Source of the DNA: Aquibacillus kalidii
GTDB lineage: Bacteria; Bacillota; Bacilli; Bacillales; Amphibacillaceae
DNA: 64,000 bases
Assembly: GCF_014280935.1 (NCBI RefSeq)
Contig: NZ_JACLZI010000027.1
Location: 1 to 64,000, forward strand
Reading direction: 5' to 3'
Below are positions 8,922-19,439 of this stretch, piece by piece; within the stretch, counting starts at the first letter, position 1; every line of letters begins with the position of its first letter. The notes below the pieces were generated by a model. It saw only the letters and a list, made by a program, of their open reading frames with translations. It was not told the origin of the DNA and ran no database searches. A program made the translations under genes and the position numbers.

Positions 8922-10361
8922 TTAAAATACATCCTTTTTACGAATTAACATCTTTTTCAAAAAGGAATCTTTAGTGACAATCATATATAAAATAACTAAT
9001 GAGCAATAAACCACTGAGCCAATGATAATTTGAGTTATTAGCGTACTAATATTTTCCTTTAGTAGTTCCCCTGTAAACTTTACAGTTATAAACATAACAA
9101 AACCGAATAAGAAATAGATATAATTATCTAAAAAATATTTTTTTATTGGTAATTCCTTTTTGACAGATATTATTTGGATTATCAAAATGGTAGATTCAGC
9201 AACTATTGACCCTATTATTGCCCCGTTAGCACCATATAGAGGTATTAAAAAGTAATTTAATACAAAATTTAGGATAGCAGCAACTATCATAGATATGACA
9301 TATAAATTATCCTTCTTTTCAGGAATCAGATATTGCGTCCTTATTACATTTGCAAATGAAGAAATCAAAATAATAGGTGACAGATACATAATTAATTTAC
9401 CTGATGGGGCAAATTCTTCTCCAAAATAAACAGGAGCTAGAACCTCTGAGATTCCAGCCATTCCAAACATTAGGGCACACGATATTATAGATACATATTT
9501 CATTGACATCTCAATATATCTTTTTTGTAGATCACGTTGCCCATTAGAAACTAAATTTGAAACCCTAGGAAGCATAACAGTCCCTAAAGCAACAATAATA
9601 CCCATTGGGATAACCAAGATCTTATCAGCATTTTCATAGTAACCTAATTGTTGCAAGTTGCTTAAACTACCAATCATTATCTTATCCATAATACGATATA
9701 TACTATATGCTAGAACTGGAAGAAATAAGATCAAATAAGGCTTAATATTGTCTTTAATAGTTGCAACATTTGGCTTTACAAAATGTAAATATCTCCTTAA
9801 GAATATCCATATAATACTCTGACTAATAAGTGTTCCAAGTGACATAATCATTGCGTATATCCAAAGATCATCTGTACTTTTCACAAATATAAAAACCAGA
9901 AGCACAGTTAATATTTTTATAATAAAATTTCTTATAACAATTAATTTGAATTTTTCAATACCAGAAAAAAACCAATTAACATCAAATATAGCAGATAGAA
10001 CAAATATAGTTTGAATAATACCAATTAATTTATTTTCCCCATAAAAATATATACAAAAGAAAATATAAATAATTGTTATACATATTGCACTAATGAATTG
10101 CATAGTAAAAATGTTCCAAAAGGTTTCACTTATCTTTCTTGGATCATTTCGTACCATTGCTATACTCCTATTGCCAAAATTAGCTACACCTAACATTGCA
10201 AACAACAAAAAATAGTTAGCTATGGAATAAGTATAAGAATAGGTTCCTAGTCCCACTGGTCCTAATACTCTAGAGATATATGGTGCCGTTATTATCGGGA
10301 GAATTAAGACAAGAAGTTGATAAATAACATTGTAAATAAAGTTTTTTCTAATAGAACTCAT
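8922..10361 (-). CDS. Wzx-type oligosaccharide flippase (locus A)
   Basis: A polytopic membrane protein of about 479 residues with 12-14 predicted helices, belonging to the polysaccharide-transport branch of the MOP exporter superfamily. It would flip the undecaprenyl-linked repeat unit across the membrane for Wzy. The N-terminus SSIRKNFIYNVIYQLLVLIL with P-x-I-S-R-V-LGP-x-G-x-G-TYSY is classic for this family. I start at the second ATG (10361), since AGAGGT lies just before it; another ATG 15 bases upstream has no ribosome site. A second, diverged flippase is at 48886-50226. Confidence 0.88.
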   Translation of the reverse strand: MSSIRKNFIYNVIYQLLVLILPIITAPYISRVLGPVGLGTYSYTYSIANYFLLFAMLGVANFGNRSIAMVRNDPRKISETFWNIFTMQFISAICITIIYIFFCIYFYGENKLIGIIQTIFVLSAIFDVNWFFSGIEKFKLIVIRNFIIKILTVLLVFIFVKSTDDLWIYAMIMSLGTLISQSIIWIFLRRYLHFVKPNVATIKDNIKPYLILFLPVLAYSIYRIMDKIMIGSLSNLQQLGYYENADKILVIPMGIIVALGTVMLPRVSNLVSNGQRDLQKRYIEMSMKYVSIISCALMFGMAGISEVLAPVYFGEEFAPSGKLIMYLSPIILISSFANVIRTQYLIPEKKDNLYVISMIVAAILNFVLNYFLIPLYGANGAIIGSIVAESTILIIQIISVKKELPIKKYFLDNYIYFLFGFVMFITVKFTGELLKENISTLITQIIIGSVVYCSLVILYMIVTKDSFLKKMLIRKKDVF

Positions 10362-10506
10362 ATTACCTCTCAACATTTGTATTTTTTTTAAGAAAAGAAA
10401 ACACTGTTTCCCCTGAAGATTTCTAACTCAAAATTTACTATTCAGTTGAAAATAATTTCAGCAAGAAATAGACACTTAACTACAATTATTGTCCAAAAAT
10501 TCTTTA

Positions 10507-11691
10507 TCAAGTACGAATTAGGTAGTGACGATGATGAAAATACGTGTAAAAAATCAATACATAAAAAACTAACATTTGCCCATAGGATTCAGTTAGCATC
10601 ATAACCAAAATTGTAACAATGCCTCCTCGTAAAATTAATGAAGATTTATCTTGGTACCCAGATTGAGAAATCACCCGTCTAACCCTTGACAATTGTGCAA
10701 TAAGAATAAGTACACAACCAATACCGCCTTGTAGCCAAACCTGCAAATATTCGTTATGTGCGGTTCTAAAATCTTGATATATAAAGAAATAAACTAAGTT
10801 TGGTGAATCTTGAATTCCATACCCTAAAATAGGTTTAAGTATAATCATTGAAATTGCTTCTTTCCATATAAATGTTCTTCCAGTGAGTGTCACATCTTTA
10901 TTTAGAAGACCTTCGAATATAGGTTTTAACATTGTAGTTGCTTGAAAAATAACAACTATGACAAATAACAGCCCTATGATTAGATAACTTGTCCTTAAAT
11001 TTGCCAAATGTTTATTTTTTGATATAAGTAAAATAAACGCTAAAAATATAATAAGGCCAACAACAGCTGTAGCACTCCATAAAAAAAGAATACTGATAAT
11101 ACAAATGACAATATCGGTTTTACACAATACATTAATCCGGCTTCCTCTTGTGTATTGTCGACAAAGACTTAAAGTCATTAATAAAATAAAATATGGTCCA
11201 GTTTGGTTATCTAGGCCAAGAAAATTATATCTAGTCACTGCAGAAGAATAAATATCATTTACAGTGTATACCCCGTCAGGGTAGACGATCATTAGAAGAA
11301 AATTAATGTAGACCATTAGACGAAATATATATACTAGTGCAGATAAAATTATATCTCTATTAACTTGTGAATATAAATCAATTAGTAACAATATCCCTAA
11401 GCAAGTGACCAAATATCCCAAAAACTTAAAAATATCTCCTTGATTTATGAAAGTTGATAAGAGTAAAACGAACATGTAAAGTATTGATAGTAAGGAAAAA
11501 GTTGATATAGATGGTAACCTTTTATTCTTTCTAAAAAGATATAAGCCACAAATAATTGTAAATGACATTGCCCGACTTACTATGGTAAGGATATAAACAT
11601 TTTGATTTATTAAGGATAAATACGTAGACATATATGGCACAAGTAATAGTACTAACCACCATATCAATAGACTGTTACTTTTTGTTTCCAT
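10507..11691 (-). CDS. Wzy-type polysaccharide polymerase / O-antigen ligase family (locus A)
   Basis: 394 residues, about 11 membrane helices, with the family signature RTAHNEYLQVWLQGGIGCVL in the large external loop near residue 310. It polymerises flipped repeat units at the outer membrane face. GGGAG lies 5 bases before the ATG. It sits between the pyruvyltransferase and the flippase, as expected for a Wzx/Wzy-dependent pathway. Ligase and polymerase activities cannot be told apart by sequence, but in a Gram-positive locus with Wzx and Wzz the polymerase role is the likely one. Confidence 0.82.
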   Translation of the reverse strand: METKSNSLLIWWLVLLLVPYMSTYLSLINQNVYILTIVSRAMSFTIICGLYLFRKNKRLPSISTFSLLSILYMFVLLLSTFINQGDIFKFLGYLVTCLGILLLIDLYSQVNRDIILSALVYIFRLMVYINFLLMIVYPDGVYTVNDIYSSAVTRYNFLGLDNQTGPYFILLMTLSLCRQYTRGSRINVLCKTDIVICIISILFLWSATAVVGLIIFLAFILLISKNKHLANLRTSYLIIGLLFVIVVIFQATTMLKPIFEGLLNKDVTLTGRTFIWKEAISMIILKPILGYGIQDSPNLVYFFIYQDFRTAHNEYLQVWLQGGIGCVLILIAQLSRVRRVISQSGYQDKSSLILRGGIVTILVMMLTESYGQMLVFYVLIFYTYFHHRHYLIRT

Positions 11692-11723
11692 TTTGGCTCC
11701 CTAGTTAATTTTTATTATTATAC

Positions 11724-12854
11724 TCAATTTAAAATATCACTCAAATATTTCATTGATTTGTCTTTTAAATCGTCAATTCTTTTTCTAACTTCTTTGTAAT
11801 CTATCTCTTGCCATAAATCGATTTTTTCTATGCTGTCCTTTGTAATTAATTTTTCTTCTATACCTAATTGTTCTAGAATAAATGATGCTCGATCGTCATT
11901 TTTATTTGCAATAGGACTCTTTACATACCAAAAATCCTTTTGAAAAACAGCTGAGAAAATAGTACCATGGAAAGAAGAAGTAAATACCAACTTAGCATTT
12001 TTAATCAATGATAAGAACATCCTCGGACCACCAGGATTAGCAAGCTTGAACCCATATTGCCATAGGCCCCTCCTTACCCATTCTTTTGCATTTACAACAT
12101 AAACTGGCATATTATATTTTTTTGCTATTTTCTGAATTTCTATATTAGTTTCTTTAGTATACCAACTAACATAATAAAAAATATAATCACCTTTATCTAT
12201 TGGGTTATATGCTAAGCCAGCCCAACTATCAGGACTTATTAATAAAGTAGGATCAGCAGCTATATCAATATTTCTACCCGTAAGTTCTTCTATCCACAAC
12301 TTAGAGTTTCTTTCCCTGACTGATATATTTTGAAAATTCATCAGATACTCTCTATACTTTTTTTCTATTCTCGCACCTTCCCCAATTATATTATTAGCAG
12401 CCATACTTGCTGCGTAAGAGATTCTTTTTACATTTTTATTGGCAAATGACAAGAAATAGGCGTCTTCAAAATCTAAGCATTTAGTATTCCAAACCTGGTC
12501 ACTACCACTTATTAGAATATCGTATTCCAAATTAGCTTGTTCAAGTTCGTGAGTACTATGGTATTTCTCATCTGACACGACCATATAATTTTTTAAGAAC
12601 CTTTCATAATCACCGTAATGACTTTTAATCTTTTTATAAAATATAGTAAACATCACATTTTTAAGTAATTCTTTAATATTTCGTGGTATTACAAAAATTG
12701 AATAGAACCTCTTTTGACCAACACTTGAAAAATCTATTATTTCATTGCTGTAGTTAGGGAATTGCGATATTATTTGCTGTAGTGCATATGCTTGAAGCAT
12801 AGATCCGTTATTATGTGATGCATGAAATGTAATTATTCCTATCTTCTTTGTCAT
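11724..12854 (-). CDS. Polysaccharide pyruvyl transferase family protein
   Basis: 376 residues. The family hallmarks are present: an N-terminal NNGSMLQAYALQ loop, the central LISGSDQVWN motif (about residue 117) and the C-terminal TSSFHGTIFSAVF motif (about residue 268). These enzymes transfer pyruvate from phosphoenolpyruvate to a sugar, making ketal-linked acidic groups such as those on exopolysaccharides. A negatively charged polymer is therefore likely for locus A. The ribosome site is weak (GGAG). The sugar acceptor is unknown. Confidence 0.85.
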   Translation of the reverse strand: MTKKIGIITFHASHNNGSMLQAYALQQIISQFPNYSNEIIDFSSVGQKRFYSIFVIPRNIKELLKNVMFTIFYKKIKSHYGDYERFLKNYMVVSDEKYHSTHELEQANLEYDILISGSDQVWNTKCLDFEDAYFLSFANKNVKRISYAASMAANNIIGEGARIEKKYREYLMNFQNISVRERNSKLWIEELTGRNIDIAADPTLLISPDSWAGLAYNPIDKGDYIFYYVSWYTKETNIEIQKIAKKYNMPVYVVNAKEWVRRGLWQYGFKLANPGGPRMFLSLIKNAKLVFTSSFHGTIFSAVFQKDFWYVKSPIANKNDDRASFILEQLGIEEKLITKDSIEKIDLWQEIDYKEVRKRIDDLKDKSMKYLSDILN

Positions 12855-12876
12855 ATTATTTTCTCAACTCCATTAT

Positions 12877-13893
12877 TTATAAAAGATTCATCATTACTGA
12901 TCCTTTTGCTTTAACTTTTTTTTGATACCCACATATAATAAGAACAGGCACTGTTAATCGGAATTTTAATAAAAGTAACAAAGTTTTTTGGGGATTCACA
13001 AGGGTATTAATGTTTATTTTTAACTCATCAATTGCTATGCAATAGGGCCTTTGTGAAATGAATTTTTTAAAGTTCTTCTTTTTAACAAACAAACTTTTCT
13101 TATTATCTTTGTGCGAGAAAAATCTACGTATACAAAGAAAGAGCCCATTTAATACAGTTTCAAAATATATATCACTGAATTCCTTTTCACTAAAGTGACT
13201 CCTAATGTATCTATCAAGTTTATCTAAAAAAAGTTTATCATTGTAAGTAATCTTATCATTATAAGTATGTGTTATAGAATTAGAGTTTTCCCGGTAATAA
13301 TAAAAAGATTTATTTACTAATTTTATCTTATTAGTTTTTAAAATCACATTAATGTTAAATAACATATCTTCACCATTAAAAAGTTTAATTTCAAAAGCTA
13401 CTGACTTTTCTAAGAGAAAACGTTTCCTATAAACTTTACTACACACGCTAAACATAGAATTTCGACTTAGTATTTCTGTTGTTTCATATCCTAATATTGC
13501 TTTCACTAATTCACTTTTAGGGCCATGATAAAAAGTTGTTTCCCTAAATTCTTTACTAAACATTACCACATCAGCATCACAAAGGCTGGTTTTAATTAAT
13601 TCAAACATATTATCAGAAACTATATCATCAGAGTCCAAAAATAACACCCAGTCACCAGTAGATATATTCACACCATTTTGTCTTGCAGAACTAACACCGC
13701 AATTATCTTGATGTAATACATTAATGTTCTCGTATTTCCCACTATAAAAATCGCATATTTGAGGACTTCTGTCTTTTGAACCATCGTTCACCAAGATTAT
13801 TTCAAATTCACTAAAGTCTTGATTTATTATACTTCTAATACATTCATCTAAGTATTTTTCAGCATTAAAAACAGGAATGATTATACTAATCAT
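12877..13893 (-). CDS. Family 2 glycosyltransferase
   Basis: 338 residues. GT-A fold: N-terminal ISIIIPVFNAEKYLDECIRS, nucleotide-binding LVNDGSKDRS, a DxD-like FLDSDD at about residue 86, and an acidic GEDM (about 176) that fits the catalytic-base region. The C-terminal part is basic and likely membrane-associated, without a clear transmembrane helix. Its ATG overlaps the stop of the preceding GT2 gene by 4 bases, so the pair is translationally coupled. The sugar transferred is unknown. Confidence 0.85.
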   Translation of the reverse strand: MISIIIPVFNAEKYLDECIRSIINQDFSEFEIILVNDGSKDRSPQICDFYSGKYENINVLHQDNCGVSSARQNGVNISTGDWVLFLDSDDIVSDNMFELIKTSLCDADVVMFSKEFRETTFYHGPKSELVKAILGYETTEILSRNSMFSVCSKVYRKRFLLEKSVAFEIKLFNGEDMLFNINVILKTNKIKLVNKSFYYYRENSNSITHTYNDKITYNDKLFLDKLDRYIRSHFSEKEFSDIYFETVLNGLFLCIRRFFSHKDNKKSLFVKKKNFKKFISQRPYCIAIDELKININTLVNPQKTLLLLLKFRLTVPVLIICGYQKKVKAKGSVMMNLL

Positions 13894-14840
13894 TCAATCA
13901 CCTTCCTATACCTTAAAAGCCTAACAATTAATGGGAAATACATGATAAAAACTCCAAACAACTTATACTTATAAGAAATATTATTATTTATTAAGAAAAC
14001 TTTAAAATATTTGACAATACTTTCTCTTAATTTTTTATAATACTTAAGATCCTCTTTATTATTTGACTGTAATGCCTTAACACACATTTTCAACACTATT
14101 AAAACAAAATTACTCTGTATCATTTTAGTAGTACTTTCCTCAAATTTTTTAGCCTTTCTTATTATTTCATTGAAAGCAACAATAACAGTTACTTGTTTGT
14201 TATTAAATCCCTTATTAAACGCACTCTCATTGTGTTTCCTATAGAAATACAGTCTTTCTTTAGAGTAAATAATATTTTCAATTTCTTGACAATATTGAAA
14301 ACAAAACAGTGTATCTTCGCAAACATATATATTTTCAGAAAACCTTACATCGCACGAATCAATAATATCTTTTTTAAACAACTTATTACAACTAAAACCA
14401 CCAAAGCTATTAACATTAAATATTTCGTGAATAGCCTCACTTGCGGTTAAGATAGTTACTTCTTCATCATTTCTACTGAATAATTCACAAACTGCTAAAT
14501 CACAATCTTCAACGGACACCATCATACTGTAGAGCTCTTCATACATTCGTTCTGAGACATAATCATCAGCATCTACAAAACCAATATACGTCCCTTTAGC
14601 CATTTCCAAACCAATATTCCTCGCTCTAGAAACACCACCATTTATCACACGTTTACAATGAATATTATTATATTGGCTAGAATAATATTTACAAATATCT
14701 TCACTACCATCGAAGGAGCCATCATCAACAAGAATGATTTCTATTGGTCTATATGTCTGGTTAAGTAAACTTTTTATGCAAGCTTCTACATAATCCTTTG
14801 CATTATAAACAGGTACAATTATTGATATTAATTTGCCCAT
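13890..14840 (-). CDS. Family 2 glycosyltransferase
   Basis: 316 residues of the same GT-A type as its downstream partner: ISIIVPVYNAKDYVEACIKS, LVDDGSFDGS, and GFVDADDYVSERMYEEL at about residue 84, with VCEDTLF near residue 173 as the probable catalytic-base region. A hydrophobic C-terminal segment (KLFGVFIMYFPLIVRLLR) may lie against the membrane. GGAG stands 6 bases before the ATG. Its start lies inside the 3' end of the upstream GT4 gene (38-base overlap), pointing to tight co-expression. Confidence 0.85.
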   Translation of the reverse strand: MGKLISIIVPVYNAKDYVEACIKSLLNQTYRPIEIILVDDGSFDGSEDICKYYSSQYNNIHCKRVINGGVSRARNIGLEMAKGTYIGFVDADDYVSERMYEELYSMMVSVEDCDLAVCELFSRNDEEVTILTASEAIHEIFNVNSFGGFSCNKLFKKDIIDSCDVRFSENIYVCEDTLFCFQYCQEIENIIYSKERLYFYRKHNESAFNKGFNNKQVTVIVAFNEIIRKAKKFEESTTKMIQSNFVLIVLKMCVKALQSNNKEDLKYYKKLRESIVKYFKVFLINNNISYKYKLFGVFIMYFPLIVRLLRYRKVIE

Positions 14841-15957
14841 TTTGATCTCCTAATTTCTTTACCGCATCAATATAAAAATTTTGTAAGCTTTCTGCCTGTT
14901 TTTTTATGTCGTAACCAGATTCCAATATTGAATTAGATTCATCAACTCTAATATAACCATCTTTCAATTTTAATATTTCATTTGCCCATGTATTAACATT
15001 TTCACTCAAAGACAGATATTCTGTATTCTTTGTAATTGTAGTCTGTCTAGTTACATTATCTGAAAAAACACACTTAAGACCCGCAGCCTGTGCCTCAATA
15101 CCCGATACAGGTAATCCCTCAAATAATGATGGTAATATGAACAAGTCCATTCCCTGATACAAACGTTCTACATCTCTACGTATTCCAATAAATAAGACAG
15201 AATTAGTTAATTTCAAATATTTAACCTTTGCTTTTATCTTAGGCTCTAAATCCCCTTCCCCTATCAATAGCAAAACTGCATTAGGTTCCTTCGCGTGAAC
15301 AGCCTGAAATACATCTATTAAAAAGCTATGGTTTTTCTGTGTATTAAATCTACCTATATGGCCGATGACAAACTTATTCTCTAATCCAAGTTCATATCTA
15401 ACACGTTCACGTATTGTAGCATTATATTTAAATCTCTCCGAATCTATTGCATTATTATATATTGTAACTTCTGCATCATCACCAAAAGCGTAATTACTAG
15501 CTGCATCTGAGCAGGCGAAGAGTTCTGTTGAATATGTTTTAAATGACTTATTTAAGTAATTCTTTATAAAGCCTTTCAACCCTGAATTCCTTTGAGCAAT
15601 GTGACTATGAGCAATTCTGATAGGAACTCCTGCATCCTTAGCTGCCTTTAAGTAAAATTTACCAAAACTCTCCATATGACCATGAACAATATCATATTTA
15701 GGATGCATAGAGAAAAAGTTTTTTAAATCCTTTTTATACTTTATAAAGTTATTATCTTCACGAACAGATAACCTATATATTTTTCCACCTAATTCCTCAA
15801 TCTCATCATCATAAAACTGACGCTCCTTATAATGAACCAGAAAGTCAAACTGCACCTTGGTTCTATCAATATTTCTGTACATATTCATAATAAATGATTC
15901 AATTCCAGCACATTGCATTTTATAATTTATCATTAAAACGCGTATAGTTTTTCCCAT
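14803..15957 (-). CDS. Family 4 glycosyltransferase, EpsF/CapJ-like
   Basis: About 384 residues. N-terminus MGKTIRVLMINYKMQCAGIE with the AGIESF acceptor loop and VHGHMESFG; C-terminal half with FVIGHIGRFNTQKNH (GT1/GT4 donor-domain start) and the E-x7-E-like SLFEGLPVSGIEAQAAG. This arrangement is that of EpsF of B. subtilis and its relatives. I prefer the ATG at 15957, which has GGGTGG 7 bases upstream; an ATG at 15975 overlaps the stop of the preceding gene and is an alternative coupled start. The substrate is unknown. Confidence 0.85.
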   Translation of the reverse strand: MGKTIRVLMINYKMQCAGIESFIMNMYRNIDRTKVQFDFLVHYKERQFYDDEIEELGGKIYRLSVREDNNFIKYKKDLKNFFSMHPKYDIVHGHMESFGKFYLKAAKDAGVPIRIAHSHIAQRNSGLKGFIKNYLNKSFKTYSTELFACSDAASNYAFGDDAEVTIYNNAIDSERFKYNATIRERVRYELGLENKFVIGHIGRFNTQKNHSFLIDVFQAVHAKEPNAVLLLIGEGDLEPKIKAKVKYLKLTNSVLFIGIRRDVERLYQGMDLFILPSLFEGLPVSGIEAQAAGLKCVFSDNVTRQTTITKNTEYLSLSENVNTWANEILKLKDGYIRVDESNSILESGYDIKKQAESLQNFYIDAVKKLGDQNGQININNCTCL

Positions 15958-15971
15958 AATTACACCACCCA

Positions 15972-16943
15972 TCATCTATCAAACTGATTCTCCTTAATCC
16001 ATTTAATTGTAGCTCTTGTACCTTCTAATCTAGAATAAGGTACTTCGCCAGCAATTTTATAAGTACAAGATAAATCATTAGTTCCGTCATTTGTCATGTT
16101 TTGAAAACGAAAAGACTGAATTGGGAAGTGAATTCCAAACAGACCTAGAAAATCACCTAATTTTGATGCTAGTCTTATAACCCATACCGGCATTGTTGGA
16201 ATCTTAAAACCTAATTCAAATGCTATTTCATCAGCCCACTCATTAATTTCATAGGCAGGTTCATCCCCAATATAGAAAACTTTATGGTTTTCATCTAAAG
16301 TATCATTAAATAGTAATTGTTCTATTTGGAAAATTGCATTCCCTATATATCCATATGTTTTATAACACTTAATTCGTCCGATATGGAAAAACATGCGTCG
16401 CATTACCATATCAAAAAAATTCCTATAAGGTACCCCAAACCAAGGACCCCAAATTGAAGTCGGCCTGATAATACACCAATCACACTTAGGTTTATTGGCC
16501 CATACACTTCTTTCAGTCAAAACTTTACTTTCTCCATACTTTGTATGAGGACAATAGTCAAACTGGTCTTTAATTTCATATCCGTTCTTTGTTACAAACT
16601 TAGACGAAGCAAATAATATTTTTTTTAAACTAGGCAAAAGGTTAACAATTCGCAAAAGATTTTCAACTCCAACAATGTTTGGTGAATAATCTTCCACTGT
16701 TTTTCCATCTAAATCTGTACGAGCAGCAAGATGAATTATATAATCAGGGTTGAATGAGAAAACCGCTTCTTTAAAACCTTCAAACTCAGTTATATCAATG
16801 TTTTTCCAAAGAACCTTATGTTCTGGGAGCTTTGGCGGATTATGGTCTATATTCACCACTTCAAAACCCTTTTTGATAAAGTTTACTATTAGATTAGTCC
16901 CAATAAAACCAGAACCGCCTGTTACAAGTATTTTATTATACAT
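15972..16943 (-). CDS. NAD(P)-dependent sugar epimerase/reductase (extended SDR)
   Basis: 323 residues of Rossmann fold. It has the dinucleotide loop VTGGSGFIGTN at residues 7-17, HLAARTD, and an active-site region reading FASSKFV ... YGESK, where the Y-x3-K pair (about residues 138-142) is intact. The usual SS-x-x-VYG is replaced by SSKFVTK, so this is not a standard GalE or RmlB. It would modify a nucleotide sugar for the locus A repeat unit. GGAGG lies 6 bases before ATG. The exact reaction cannot be inferred. Confidence 0.75.
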   Translation of the reverse strand: MYNKILVTGGSGFIGTNLIVNFIKKGFEVVNIDHNPPKLPEHKVLWKNIDITEFEGFKEAVFSFNPDYIIHLAARTDLDGKTVEDYSPNIVGVENLLRIVNLLPSLKKILFASSKFVTKNGYEIKDQFDYCPHTKYGESKVLTERSVWANKPKCDWCIIRPTSIWGPWFGVPYRNFFDMVMRRMFFHIGRIKCYKTYGYIGNAIFQIEQLLFNDTLDENHKVFYIGDEPAYEINEWADEIAFELGFKIPTMPVWVIRLASKLGDFLGLFGIHFPIQSFRFQNMTNDGTNDLSCTYKIAGEVPYSRLEGTRATIKWIKENQFDR

Positions 16944-17103
16944 ACCTTATCCTCCAAATAATTTCTGGTAGAAAGTTATAATGGGTATTAATTTCCATAT
17001 ATCAACTAAGGAATGCAACCATAGTTTAGTAGGCTCCTAAAAAAATTCTACAGGTTAAAGAGATAACAATTGAAATCAATACTCCATAAAACTATTTTAC
17101 TTC

Positions 17104-18366
17104 CTAATATTTAATTTCTTCTATATATTTCTCAATAGATACACTCTTAGTCAGTTCTGTTTCTAGATATTTACGTCCACGAATCCCCATATCTTTAATT
17201 TCTTGATTATCATCATTGTCTATCAACCAACGCAAATTAAATTCTATTCCATCGTAATCACCTGGTATACTTAAAAGTCCGCAATTGGATTCTTCAATAA
17301 TCAAACGAGCTTCAGCACCTTCCTCCAAAATACCAACTACAGGTTTTCCTGCAGCCATTATTCCATACAACTTTGAAGGTACACTTACTCCCTTAATGCC
17401 CTTAGCCGAAATGCACCATTGTGCATCACATGCATTCAAGCTATATATTAAATGACTCTTATCTTGATATGGAATGAAAATCACATTATTAAGTTTGTGC
17501 ACTTCCTTATACATTAACAGCTTATCTCGTACTAGTCCTTCCCCCACGAAAGCAAAGATAACATCTGTTCTACTTTTGAATTTTTTAATAACATTAATTA
17601 AATTCTCAAGGTCGTAGTAAAGCCCAAGGTTACCGGAATACATAATGACAAATTTATTTTCCAAACCATATTTTTTCTTAAAGGATACTATATTTTCATT
17701 AGTAGTTTCTAATGGGTAAATTTCATTCTCATCAATCCAATTATTAATAAATACTGTATTTGGAACCTTTTTATTCTTAAATCTCTTTTCCATAGTTTTT
17801 ACCATATCCCTACCAACAACAATTACTTTATCCGCTTGTTTAGCACTAAATTTATCTAACCACATCATCATTTTTAATATCAGTGTACTTTTACTATATC
17901 CAACAGCCATTATTTGTTCTGGATTAAAATCCTGAATATTATAAATGTATTTTGATCGTTTTATCCATTTACCCCAAACACCTATTAGACCTCCTAGAAT
18001 TGGTGGTTGGGAAATGGAGTACACATAATCCACATTTCCTACTTTGAAAGTCGCAACCATTGCCCCAAAAAAATAGGATATGATATTTTTTATCCTACTT
18101 AATTTGCTACTCTTAGAGAATTCTGGTACACGAATTCTTAGAACCTTAACTCCATTGATCTCTTCCTTAAAGAATAGCTTAGTTTTATATTTATCATCTA
18201 TGGAACCAGTATAAGAAGGCACTACACTAATTATGGTTATATCAAACTCATGTAACATACCTTCAGCTAACTCTTTAAGGATTTGGCCAGTAGAGGCTAC
18301 ATCTGGAGCATAGTAATGTGCATATATTAATAGTTTCTTTTTTTTAGATTTATTATTCATGTGCAT
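17104..18366 (-). CDS. Family 4 glycosyltransferase, WbuB/WcaI-like
   Basis: 420 residues. The lysine-rich start is followed by LLIYAHYYAPDVASTGQILK, the acceptor-domain signature of WbuB and WcaI-type enzymes. The donor half holds KFVIMYSGNLGLYYDLENLI and SKLYGIMAAGKPVVGI. WbuB relatives transfer N-acetyl-L-fucosamine and WcaI a fucose in colanic acid; the adjacent gmd-fcl pair makes GDP-fucose, so a fucosyl transfer is plausible but unproven. AGAGG lies 6 bases before ATG. A gap of 160 bases separates it from the epimerase gene downstream. Confidence 0.82.
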   Translation of the reverse strand: MHMNNKSKKKKLLIYAHYYAPDVASTGQILKELAEGMLHEFDITIISVVPSYTGSIDDKYKTKLFFKEEINGVKVLRIRVPEFSKSSKLSRIKNIISYFFGAMVATFKVGNVDYVYSISQPPILGGLIGVWGKWIKRSKYIYNIQDFNPEQIMAVGYSKSTLILKMMMWLDKFSAKQADKVIVVGRDMVKTMEKRFKNKKVPNTVFINNWIDENEIYPLETTNENIVSFKKKYGLENKFVIMYSGNLGLYYDLENLINVIKKFKSRTDVIFAFVGEGLVRDKLLMYKEVHKLNNVIFIPYQDKSHLIYSLNACDAQWCISAKGIKGVSVPSKLYGIMAAGKPVVGILEEGAEARLIIEESNCGLLSIPGDYDGIEFNLRWLIDNDDNQEIKDMGIRGRKYLETELTKSVSIEKYIEEIKY

Positions 18367-18386
18367 GTAGTACCTCTTCCTTACAT

Positions 18387-19427
18387 TTAGACTTTAGCTT
18401 TATCGAGGTCAGAAGACACCATTATCTTTACTAGTTCCTCAAACGAAGTCTTAGTAGGATTCCACCTTAGCTTAGTTCTAGCTTTTGTCGGATTACCAAG
18501 AAGTTGCTCAACTTCAGCTGGACGGAAGAAATCAGGACTAACTTCAACAATTACATCACCAGTTGATTTATTAAAACCTTTCTCATTAACACCTTCACCT
18601 TGCCACTCAATTTCAATTCCTGCATTTTCAAAAGCCAAAGTAGCAAATTCACGAACAGTATGCATTTCCCCAGTAGCAATAACAAAATCCTCTGGAGTAT
18701 CATGCTGTAAGATTAACCACATGCATTCAACGTAATCCTTAGCATAACCCCAGTCACGTTTTGCATCTAAATTTCCAAGGTAAAGTTTATCTTGTTTCCC
18801 TTGAGCAATCCTAGCAGCTGCTAAAGTAATTTTACGAGTCACAAAAGTTTCTCCACGACGCTCAGACTCGTGATTAAACAAGATGCCATTTACTGCATAC
18901 ATTCCATATGATTCCCTGTAATTCTTTGTAATCCAGAACCCATATTGCTTAGCAACTGCATATGGGGACCTCGGGTAAAATGGAGTAGTTTCACTTTGTG
19001 GTACCTCTTGCACCTTACCATACAACTCAGAAGTAGAAGCTTGGTAAATTCTTGTTTTCTTTTCTAATCCAAGAATCCTTACTGCCTCAAGTATTCTAAG
19101 CGTCCCAATACCATCAACATCCGCTACATACTCAGGCACATCAAAAGAAACCTTTACATGAGACATAGCTGCTAGGTTATAAATCTCATCTGGTTGGATT
19201 TTACTTATTAAACGAATCATATTAGAAGTATCGGTTAAATCACCTGAATGAATGTAGAAATTTTCGCTACTCTTCAATTCCTCTACATATAAATGCTCAA
19301 TTCGACTAGTATTAAATGAAGAAGACCTACGAATAATTCCGTGTACTTCATACCCTTTTTCTAATAGAAGTTCTGCTAGAAATGATCCATCTTGTCCTGT
19401 TACACCTGTGATTAATGCCTTTTTCAT
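18387..19427 (-). CDS. gmd: GDP-mannose 4,6-dehydratase (locus A copy)
   Basis: First step from GDP-mannose to GDP-L-fucose, giving GDP-4-keto-6-deoxymannose. The NADP loop [18 protein letters not shown], catalytic STSELYGK and Y-x3-K ([12 protein letters not shown]) are all intact, and the [11 protein letters not shown] and [13 protein letters not shown] motifs are standard. About 346 residues, full length. I start at the ATG at 19427 (GGAGG, 5-base spacing) rather than the ATG 12 bases upstream that touches the stop of fcl. It is coupled to fcl and nearly identical in protein sequence to the copy at 35804-36841. Confidence 0.96.
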   Translation of the reverse strand: MKKALITGVTGQDGSFLAELLLEKGYEVHGIIRRSSSFNTSRIEHLYVEELKSSENFYIHSGDLTDTSNMIRLISKIQPDEIYNLAAMSHVKVSFDVPEYVADVDGIGTLRILEAVRILGLEKKTRIYQASTSELYGKVQEVPQSETTPFYPRSPYAVAKQYGFWITKNYRESYGMYAVNGILFNHESERRGETFVTRKITLAAARIAQGKQDKLYLGNLDAKRDWGYAKDYVECMWLILQHDTPEDFVIATGEMHTVREFATLAFENAGIEIEWQGEGVNEKGFNKSTGDVIVEVSPDFFRPAEVEQLLGNPTKARTKLRWNPTKTSFEELVKIMVSSDLDKAKV

Positions 19428-19439
19428 AATTCCCTCCAT